DNA of 28,358 nucleotides from a virus. The stretch lies in IMG/VR virus record IMGVR_UViG_3300031603_000021, positions 1-28,358 of that record. One strand, written 5' to 3'. This document shows, piece by piece, positions 21,466-28,358 of the stretch. Position numbers and translations under genes: made by a program. The notes under the pieces were generated by a model. It ran no database searches. It saw only the letters and a program-made list of their open reading frames with translations, and was not told where the DNA came from. Position 1 is the stretch's first letter. Each line of letters starts with the position of its first letter.

Positions 21466-23799
21466 ATGGGCATATTTAGTAGGAAAACAAATATCTATGT
21501 TTCTTCCATGACATACCAATTGGGGGAAACCGATCCAGATGCTTTAGCTACTAATACCTTTTTAGCTATATACACCCAAACACCATTAAGTGCTATGCTT
21601 AAAAATATGGCCCTTAATGGTATGGCTAATAAGGTCCGTCAAGTTAGAGAGTACGCCAAAGAAGAGTATACTTTAGGATTACCTTCGGGTAGCTTTAAGA
21701 CTCTTATACAAGCCAGCGATTCTGAGCTATCTACGATAATTGCTGCTAATATCGGTTATTCTCCCGGTGTGGTGATAGAGCATAGTTCGGTTGAACCACT
21801 CATTCCTTTTCATTTTGTACGAGAATACCTCCTTATTAATCGTGATTGGGATCTTATAGAAAATCGTATGGGTATATTCCCACCTGCTACATTACCCTCG
21901 GGACCAGCTTCAGCCAGTCGTCCAACTACCCATACCTGTGAACTAACAGATATCGAGCCTACTTCGGATGGTACGGAAGTAACCATCATATATACTATAA
22001 AATCTTATCAGACTGTCTATTCGCTTAGGTGTATTCATTTTGGCCCTGGTGGTTACATATGGGATTGGTACCCAACATTATTCAACACACAAGAAGTGAC
22101 TGAGGTTTTACCTATACCAACAGGTTACACCTTAAGTGCAGAATACTACATTGTTGTTTACAAGAAAGTAACTGTAGACGGCTTTGACCCCATTGGATAT
22201 ACTTGGTATTATCATATTGGTGATAACATTTACCCAGCACTGGAAAAAGAACAAGATACTGTAGACACATACTCTGGATTACCTGTAGTACCCTTACGAT
22301 ACAATAATGTGGATATGACTTCAGTAGCCAAACAGGATACAGATCTGTACATTACCAGTGCTAAACTAATAGGTAAGCTTGGTTTAAACATAAACGATAT
22401 CTCTGAAAAGATTAACGAGAGCCCAGATGTTGCTGAGATAGACCATGCATATATTATGTTTGGTATCGATATGCAAACAGTGGCACAAAATAGTATTGCT
22501 TATTTAGTTTACTTTTTTGATAAACTTGCTGATGAGGCAAGAACATCAAGGATTGACCGTGCACATGCATATTTGACGAGTGGACTCACTGTAGTTTCAG
22601 GTTCATATGGATCTGTTAATATTAACGATCCTTCAGCAACCAGTACATTTTCTTTAACCGAGCATGGATTGGATATCCAGGTATCATACAATTGGGTTAC
22701 ATCTGAATTACGAGAAGGGCGTATTGGTAATAAGGGTTTTGCCACCAAAGAATACATTCGGCAAGATCCGGGAGAGGCTTACACAACGTATTCTTACATT
22801 GGTACTGATATCCGCACGGGGTTAGAGAAAACTTACACAGGGAAGTCTTACTACACTTGGGAGAAATCCAGGCTTATCCTTAAATTACAAATCACTGATA
22901 ATATTTACCAGTATGTAGAGGTTGAGGGTTTACGACAGGATAACCGTGTTTATACTGGTATGGATATCAGTACTACTCTCACGAATGTAATAGATGATCC
23001 TGATGAGCATAATTTAATTGTTCCTATTGACTACAATATTGCAATGCAACTTGGTATACTGGATAGGAACGCTTTGTATGAGGAATCACTGCAGTTGGTT
23101 ATGAATAGTGTCAAGTTTGTTAAAGAGAAGTGGTATCAGACTGGTTGGTTTAAGATGGTATCTTTTATTGTTATGGCAGTTCTTATATACCTTAGTAAGG
23201 GTACTTTAGGTCCTTACCTTATGGGGATCTTTAAATCACTTGAAGCTTTTGTAACATTTGTACTTATATCAGTGATAGGTGGCTATGTCATGAAGAGAGC
23301 TTTCTCATGGTTGGCATCACAAATAGGCGCAGAATGGATGGCCGTTATTGGTGTTGTAATTGCTGCTGTTTCAATTTATTTAGGTTATGCTCATCCAATG
23401 ATTCATTCTATGACTACATCTCAAATGTGTCTTAAGATGTCAATAAGTATGGTTGAAGCTGGTACAGAAGAACTAACCAGTCAAATTGAAAACATTGGGC
23501 AAGAGTATGAACAATTCTTGTTAACATCTTCGGAGCAGATGGAGAAATTGGAAGCTGCTCAGGAACTATTACAAGTTGACCCATTAGGAGCAGATCTATT
23601 ATATGCTCAAACACAACAGTTTGATGTACACCCATTAAGTAATGATCCAGCTATGTTCTTTGCATTAACAATACATACAGGGAACATTGGTACTATTGTA
23701 TTAGACATCATCCCACAGTGGCACACTGTACAGACTACATTACCTACTACACGGACTACATTAGGTATGGGTAGTTACAGTCCTACTGCTTTAGCATAA
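21466..23799 (+). CDS. Large virion protein with C-terminal membrane segments
   Basis: The protein is 777 residues from ATG 21466, which follows GAGG (21457-21460); the GTG at 21460 overlaps that site and is rejected. The first 550 residues are globular with much beta structure (IYTIKSYQTVYSLRC, SYNWVTSELREGRIG). Residues about 560-645 hold three hydrophobic stretches likely to be membrane helices: MVSFIVMAVLIYLSK, AFVTFVLISVIGGYVM and WMAVIGVVIAAVSIYLGYA. A coiled-coil-like part follows (EELTSQIENIGQEYEQFLLT). Podovirus ejection proteins often carry such hydrophobic segments to cross the envelope, which is the likely role here. The family is not recognised. Confidence 0.7.
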   Translation: MGIFSRKTNIYVSSMTYQLGETDPDALATNTFLAIYTQTPLSAMLKNMALNGMANKVRQVREYAKEEYTLGLPSGSFKTLIQASDSELSTIIAANIGYSPGVVIEHSSVEPLIPFHFVREYLLINRDWDLIENRMGIFPPATLPSGPASASRPTTHTCELTDIEPTSDGTEVTIIYTIKSYQTVYSLRCIHFGPGGYIWDWYPTLFNTQEVTEVLPIPTGYTLSAEYYIVVYKKVTVDGFDPIGYTWYYHIGDNIYPALEKEQDTVDTYSGLPVVPLRYNNVDMTSVAKQDTDLYITSAKLIGKLGLNINDISEKINESPDVAEIDHAYIMFGIDMQTVAQNSIAYLVYFFDKLADEARTSRIDRAHAYLTSGLTVVSGSYGSVNINDPSATSTFSLTEHGLDIQVSYNWVTSELREGRIGNKGFATKEYIRQDPGEAYTTYSYIGTDIRTGLEKTYTGKSYYTWEKSRLILKLQITDNIYQYVEVEGLRQDNRVYTGMDISTTLTNVIDDPDEHNLIVPIDYNIAMQLGILDRNALYEESLQLVMNSVKFVKEKWYQTGWFKMVSFIVMAVLIYLSKGTLGPYLMGIFKSLEAFVTFVLISVIGGYVMKRAFSWLASQIGAEWMAVIGVVIAAVSIYLGYAHPMIHSMTTSQMCLKMSISMVEAGTEELTSQIENIGQEYEQFLLTSSEQMEKLEAAQELLQVDPLGADLLYAQTQQFDVHPLSNDPAMFFALTIHTGNIGTIVLDIIPQWHTVQTTLPTTRTTLGMGSYSPTALA

Positions 23800-23811
23800 A
23801 AATGTCTTTCG

Positions 23812-23835
23812 TATAAGAGTATAACAATATATAAT
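23812..23835 (+). promoter_or_regulatory. AT-rich motif with TATAAT, weak promoter candidate
   Basis: TATAAGAGTAT (23812-23822) followed by TATAAT (23830-23835) lies in the 67-base gap before the gene at 23867. The 11-mer also occurs at 423-433. There is no good -35 hexamer, so this is either a weak sigma70 site or a motif for a phage polymerase. Confidence 0.3.
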
Positions 23836-23866
23836 AAACAAAATTTTAACAGAGAGGTAAACGATT

Positions 23867-24433
23867 ATGGGTTTTATGGGGCAAGATTATCAACCGACAT
23901 ACGGTAAAGACTTCCTATCAGGTTTAGGCAATCGAAGTAGTTTTATGGATATACCCTATGAAGATTATGCAAAACTGACTATACCCAGTTTGGGTAGTGG
24001 CAGTGAGACATACCCTGGAAGTGATTATACTTTTGGGCAAAATGCTGGGAATAGTTTCCAAATACAAAACCTTCCTTCAGCACAAAGTCCTTCTTCTATT
24101 AGTTTCATGGATAAGTATCTTCCGGGTTTTCTGGATAAAACCAATCAAAAGACCGGTATGACCACACAAGGTTATGGTAGTTTTGGCCTTGGTGCATTAC
24201 AGGCTGGTGCTGGTTTCTACCTGGGTAACCAACAATTAGGTTTAGCTGAAGACCAGTTTGCTGAATCTAAACGCCAGTTTGGTGCAAACTTTGGTGCCCA
24301 GGTTCAGAACTACAATACTGATATCAAGGACAGACAAGATAGAAGATACTCCGGTGCTGGTGGTAGTGCTGTAGCTAATAACCCATATGAGACTACTGCC
24401 ACTTACATGGATAAAAACAGGCTGGTGGGCTAA
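23867..24433 (+). CDS. Small internal virion-type protein
   Basis: A 188-residue protein with GAGAGG and a 9-nt gap before ATG 23867. The N-terminal half is Gly/Ser/Tyr-rich and probably disordered. Residues about 100-128 (GYGSFGLGALQAGAGFYLGN) are a Gly-rich hydrophobic segment, followed by an amphipathic helix (EDQFAESKRQFGANFGAQVQ). Small proteins of this build precede large ejection proteins in T7- and N4-like phages and may interact with membranes. It overlaps the next gene by one base. Confidence 0.65.
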   Translation: MGFMGQDYQPTYGKDFLSGLGNRSSFMDIPYEDYAKLTIPSLGSGSETYPGSDYTFGQNAGNSFQIQNLPSAQSPSSISFMDKYLPGFLDKTNQKTGMTTQGYGSFGLGALQAGAGFYLGNQQLGLAEDQFAESKRQFGANFGAQVQNYNTDIKDRQDRRYSGAGGSAVANNPYETTATYMDKNRLVG

Positions 24434-26325
24434 TGGGAATCCCTATTACATGGAAAAATGTCGGGGCAACCGTAAGTGGTAATACCGCCGGTGAGACTAT
24501 GGAAGGTGGTGTCAAAACTGTCATGGGTGCATTTGATCCTTTAAACCGATTAAAGAAAGAAGCTCAAACCATTTCAGATCAGAACGAAACTCAGGTTGGT
24601 GTAAATCTGAACCAAGCAGAGCAAGATAGGGTTAATCAGATTGACTCCCTTACAGAGTACAACCAGATGCGTAAAGCAGGTGCATTTGACCCTTCTGCAG
24701 GACGGGAGAGGGTTGGCTATCAGTTTGACGCTGCTGGAGCTAAAGCAGCGCAAGAAGGTCAACGTGACATCCTACGACAAGCTGCTGGTGAGAGTGCTAT
24801 GGTTGCTGGTAATCTTGCAGGTGATACAAGTCTGTCTGGTCTTGATGCTACTGAGGCATATGCTGCAGACCTAAGAAGGCAAGGTGCAAGTGAAGATTAC
24901 ATCAGAACAGCCAGTGCAGATTATGATACCAAGAATGCTTTAAACAAGGCTCGGTATAAAGAGGCCAAAACAGAGGAATTGGAGTCTTTACTACTTAATA
25001 CAAAACCTCTTAAGACACCGGGAGAGATTCAAACGGCCAGGGATAATGCAGAAAGAGATGGATTCAAGGGTGACCTTGATGCCTATCAGGCAGCTCTTAC
25101 TAAGGAGATGAAAGGTAATAGAATTGAGGGTGATTTTCAAAAAACAAAGCGTGAAGAGGCTAACCAAGAGCAGTATAGTGCTGGTGTTATGACTGCTATT
25201 GGGAATGGCGAAGATCCCCGTAAAGCAATAAGGAACTGGAGTAAAAAATCAAATCTTACTGGTAAGCAAGCAATGCAGGCTACAACTGACACACTGAATT
25301 ATGTTGAACAACAAAAATCACTTGATGGTGCCCAAGAAGGTGTTTATACTCAGCTTAAAATGGAAAGTACTTCTGCACTTAATCAGAGACAAGTTGCTGG
25401 AGATACTCACATTGGTACCCTTCAAAAGAAGTTATCTGGCATTACTGGACTTGATGACAATGTTATCCGTTTTGCCGAAGAAGCCAGTATAAGAGATGGC
25501 GGCATGGTTGGGACAATTATGAGCAGCCTCACTGATACTGGTATGGAACCTTCTGATTGGTGGTCTACTTTAAAAACAAGCCCAAGCACTGTCAGTGCGA
25601 TACTTAATAGAAAGTACCAGCAGATAAGGAGTATTCCCGGAATTAATGATGTGAAAGCATCTGCCCTTCTTTGGCAAGCTTACCAAGATTCCGTTGGCGA
25701 TAGCTATGGTTTTGGTGGCGCAAAAGGTGTTGCTGCTAAATCTTTGGATGCCACTGTCCTATCTCGTATTGAACTATACGACAATGGTGAAGGTCTTAGA
25801 AATCAAATAGTCACAGATACTGCTTCCCTGGAAAAAGAGTTAACAGAAGCAGCAATTGATTATAGTGGTTCATTGATTGAATGGAGACAAAAACAAGGTA
25901 CTGGCAATCTTACGAGTACACCAAAAGTAGATAGCAATTCTTATGCACAACAAATAAAAGCTGGTATGTCAGAATTCTCAGATAAACCTTCTCCTACTCT
26001 ACAGCGGGAAGAGACAAAAGTTGCTGAGGCTAAAATAGAAGCACGGATTGCCCAAGAGAAATTAGACAAAGAAAAAGCTGAAAACCTTAAAACCGAGAAG
26101 GCTAATAAGGCTGCCTCAAATAAGTTAAGAGAAGAAGCTAAAGGAGAGTCACTGGGGAATGTTGGTAAGTTGAAACTTCCTGTTTTTAAAACTCCAGAAG
26201 GTGACAGAGTTGAGGATCGTAATGGGGTAATGCGCCCTCTCACGGAAGCGGAAACCCAAGAGTTATTTCCGCAGGTATACAAGCAGCTTGGTGCCAAATT
26301 TTATGATAAATTAATAGTTGAGTAA
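24433..26325 (+). CDS. Internal virion (ejection) protein
   Basis: A 630-residue, mostly helical, Gln/Ala/Lys-rich protein beginning in a TAATG overlap with the previous stop. No enzyme motif or membrane segment is evident. The central part has repeated charged helices, and the C-terminal 120 residues (about 520-590) are a Lys/Glu/Ala coiled coil with alternating charges, EEAKGESLGNVGKLKL near its end. Composition, length and neighbours fit an internal head protein ejected with DNA. A structural capsid-core protein is an alternative. Confidence 0.65.
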   Translation: MGIPITWKNVGATVSGNTAGETMEGGVKTVMGAFDPLNRLKKEAQTISDQNETQVGVNLNQAEQDRVNQIDSLTEYNQMRKAGAFDPSAGRERVGYQFDAAGAKAAQEGQRDILRQAAGESAMVAGNLAGDTSLSGLDATEAYAADLRRQGASEDYIRTASADYDTKNALNKARYKEAKTEELESLLLNTKPLKTPGEIQTARDNAERDGFKGDLDAYQAALTKEMKGNRIEGDFQKTKREEANQEQYSAGVMTAIGNGEDPRKAIRNWSKKSNLTGKQAMQATTDTLNYVEQQKSLDGAQEGVYTQLKMESTSALNQRQVAGDTHIGTLQKKLSGITGLDDNVIRFAEEASIRDGGMVGTIMSSLTDTGMEPSDWWSTLKTSPSTVSAILNRKYQQIRSIPGINDVKASALLWQAYQDSVGDSYGFGGAKGVAAKSLDATVLSRIELYDNGEGLRNQIVTDTASLEKELTEAAIDYSGSLIEWRQKQGTGNLTSTPKVDSNSYAQQIKAGMSEFSDKPSPTLQREETKVAEAKIEARIAQEKLDKEKAENLKTEKANKAASNKLREEAKGESLGNVGKLKLPVFKTPEGDRVEDRNGVMRPLTEAETQELFPQVYKQLGAKFYDKLIVE

Positions 26326-26338
26326 CATAGGATAAAAC

Positions 26339-28358
26339 ATGCCTGATAGTACACTTACCCAAGAGAAAAAGTCCAACCTGCACAAGGCTGTTGTGGCTAA
26401 AGAAAATGTGCTTAATCAGAAAACTTTAGAAAAGCAGGGTAATACTGTTACCAATAATATGTTAAATAAGTTGCAGCAGGAACAAAAACTCCTTCTTGCT
26501 GAACCACAAGATTCAACTACCTACCTTGAAGATTACGATGAAAATGTGGCTGAAGGTTTTTATCGTGGTGGTAAAGAAGCAGTTGAGGGCATGGGCAATC
26601 TTGGATTTGGTGTAGCAGCCGGAGTTGGTGCAATAGGAGAAAGTGCATTTGGTGAGGGGGGATTCTCTACCCAGCTCAAAGAGGCTGCAGTTGAGAAGTA
26701 TGTGCAGGGTCAGCAGAAAATGACTAAGAACGCTGAACTTACAGACTCCTTTACATATTCATATGATCAGGCCAAACAGGGTAACATAAAAGCTCTGTTT
26801 GATTGGACAATACATGGTTTAGGTTATACTACAGCTCAGTTGGCCACTATGTTGATGGGAGCTGGTGTCATAGGAAAAGGTGTAGAGCTTACTGGTAAAG
26901 GTGTCATTAAACGGGCACTGAGTGGTATGGTTGATAAAGAGGTCAATCGTATGGTGGCTCAGGGTATAGTAAGGGGTGGTCAGCAAGTAGGCATTGACAT
27001 ATTACATAAACAAGCTGTAGCCACTGTCACTAAACAAATCGGTATGCATGCTGGTATGGCTTCCATGGGTACAGGTATGGAGTTTGGTGAAATTATGGGC
27101 GGCCTGGCTGAGCAGTCTACACAAAGACCAGAAGGTGAACAGGTTCTTTCTGGAAAAGAGATCGGTAAAGGTCTTCTTGCTACTGGAGCTGCTGGTGCTG
27201 TTGAATATGCTGAAACACTCTTAGGTCTAAAAGCACTCAAAGGTAAGCTCCCAGGAGTATCTGGAAATACAGTAAGTGGTATGAAAGGTAGGGCACTTCG
27301 AGCAGGTATATCGGCTGGTGAAGTTGCACCTGCTGAAGGAGTTCAAGAGTACGTGCAGACTGGTCTTGAACAATGGGGTCAAGGCCAAGATCTGTCCACA
27401 GAAGAAGCTAAAAGAGAGCGTGTTGATGCTGGCATGCTTGGTACGCTTAGTAGTGGTTCTGCTGCTGTAGGTGGTGCTGTATCCAGTTCAACTAATGAGC
27501 AAGTCAAAGCAGCTCGTAAAAAAGCCAATAAGAAACTAAGTACCCCTGAGACTGCTTTTGGTTATAAAGATAAAGTATCCACGGTTGCTGAATCCGGTAA
27601 TACTTCTGAGTACACTGATCCAAAGAAAGACACATACTCCCCTGGTATTGCAGTAGCTGGTCTTAAAGAGCAGAACATGGCAGAGGGTGCAACTACAGCT
27701 AAGAAGGTTGAAACTTACGATGAAGCTGCAGCAATTGTTGACACAATGAAGACTGAGCTTAATTCAATCAAAGAAGAGTTTGCCATTATAGAAGCAAAAG
27801 GTGATAATTTAAATGAAAAAGACTCAGAGAGAGTGGAGTATTTAATGAGTAGGTCAGATGCCCTATTAACTCTTGAGCCTAAGCTTGATAAGATGCTGGA
27901 AAGCATGAAAGCTGACAAGACCAAGGCTCCTGAATTAATGGAGCAACTCCGGACAATGGTAAAGGAAAGCAATGATGAAGGTGCAATCAATACTGTAAAG
28001 GAAATGTTTGGTTCCCATGGTGGGGCATACCTTGGAAAGGAAGACAGTATTGCCCTGGATGACATTATTGGTAAACCTGATATTGCTCCCGAAGTGAGAG
28101 AAACTCTTAAGCAAGCCAAAGCATACATAAATTCGTCTACCATTGTACAGAAAGCAAGTGGTAAAAGTATGGCTGCCGTTTCACAGGGTATTAAAGAAGG
28201 TGATAAACACTTTGTTGGTACTGATCAGTACATGCAGGATATTGGTTCAGCTCCCACCGCCAAAGTAGCAAATGCTAAGTTGGCCAAACTAAAAGAATTT
28301 GCTAGTGGTATACAACTTAAGGCTGAAACCTTTCAAACTATTTATGACAGTGAGCATG
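26339..28358 (+). CDS. Large internal virion protein, 5' part (runs off window)
   Basis: An open frame of at least 673 codons from ATG 26339 (AGGA 7 nt upstream) to the window edge without a stop. The start is MPDSTLTQEKKSNLHKAVVA. It is helical with several Gly/Ala-rich hydrophobic stretches (for example NLGFGVAAGVGAIGESAFGE at about residue 88, TTAQLATMLMGAGVIGKGVE at about 165 and AAVGGAVSSST at about 378), then Lys/Glu-rich coiled-coil stretches. Hydrophobic, glycine-rich segments in a giant protein at the end of the structural block recall ejected internal proteins of podoviruses. In N4 the corresponding place is held by the virion RNA polymerase, but no polymerase motif is seen in the visible part. 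Confidence 0.75.
   Translation, partial: MPDSTLTQEKKSNLHKAVVAKENVLNQKTLEKQGNTVTNNMLNKLQQEQKLLLAEPQDSTTYLEDYDENVAEGFYRGGKEAVEGMGNLGFGVAAGVGAIGESAFGEGGFSTQLKEAAVEKYVQGQQKMTKNAELTDSFTYSYDQAKQGNIKALFDWTIHGLGYTTAQLATMLMGAGVIGKGVELTGKGVIKRALSGMVDKEVNRMVAQGIVRGGQQVGIDILHKQAVATVTKQIGMHAGMASMGTGMEFGEIMGGLAEQSTQRPEGEQVLSGKEIGKGLLATGAAGAVEYAETLLGLKALKGKLPGVSGNTVSGMKGRALRAGISAGEVAPAEGVQEYVQTGLEQWGQGQDLSTEEAKRERVDAGMLGTLSSGSAAVGGAVSSSTNEQVKAARKKANKKLSTPETAFGYKDKVSTVAESGNTSEYTDPKKDTYSPGIAVAGLKEQNMAEGATTAKKVETYDEAAAIVDTMKTELNSIKEEFAIIEAKGDNLNEKDSERVEYLMSRSDALLTLEPKLDKMLESMKADKTKAPELMEQLRTMVKESNDEGAINTVKEMFGSHGGAYLGKEDSIALDDIIGKPDIAPEVRETLKQAKAYINSSTIVQKASGKSMAAVSQGIKEGDKHFVGTDQYMQDIGSAPTAKVANAKLAKLKEFASGIQLKAETFQTIYDSEH

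Noticed and set aside
27715-28143. 142-aa minus-strand frame near the right edge
   Set aside because: It lies wholly inside the long plus-strand frame from 26339, which has a ribosome site and sensible protein composition.

Overview
This window is about 28 kb of a tailed-phage genome, most likely a podovirus with an N4-like virion module. It holds a small minus-strand gene at the far left, then an unbroken plus-strand block. That block carries a small-gene cluster, terminase, connector, tail fibres, portal, scaffold, an N4 gp56-type major capsid protein, minor head proteins and a run of large internal/ejection-type proteins. The order terminase - fibres - portal - scaffold - capsid - large internal proteins parallels the N4 structural block. 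No integrase, repressor or replication gene is in view, so lifestyle cannot be decided. The host cannot be named; clear Shine-Dalgarno sites and sigma70-like promoters fit a Gram-negative bacterium. Both window ends are cuts: the last gene runs off the right edge.

Layout. 1-605: AT-rich non-coding region with a terminator, 11-bp tandem repeats and a 45-bp alternating purine-pyrimidine tract. 642-884: small minus-strand gene with its own terminator. 885-1222: divergent control region with palindromes and a promoter. 1223-2437: four tightly packed small genes, two with features recalling Acb2/Tad1-type nucleotide-sponge hairpins and one with a Gp49-like domain. 2425-4735: terminase subunits. 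4747-5840: connector and a small beta-rich protein. 5837-8488: two tail-fibre genes. 8490-11833: a complete diversity-generating retroelement (DGR). 11757-13716: more tail-associated genes. 13788 onward: a promoter, then portal, scaffold and capsid, closed by a strong terminator at 19084-19116. 19135-28358: minor head, fibrous, membrane-segment and internal virion proteins.

The centrepiece is the DGR. The target gene (8490-10115) has an Mtd-type N-terminal domain and a C-terminal C-type-lectin/FGE-like fold ending in a variable repeat (VR, 9989-10102). A GATA-loop hairpin, avd, the template repeat (TR, 10554-10667) and a reverse transcriptase with YVDD and an IPIGNLLSQ motif follow in that order on the same strand. 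Aligning TR with VR by eye gives 25 differences over 114 positions, and all 25 fall on template adenines (12 to G, 9 to C, 4 to T). That is the A-specific signature of mutagenic retrohoming. RT plus Avd would copy TR into adenine-mutagenised cDNA that replaces VR, diversifying the tip of a presumed receptor-binding fibre. No adenine change in the TR can create a stop codon in the target frame.
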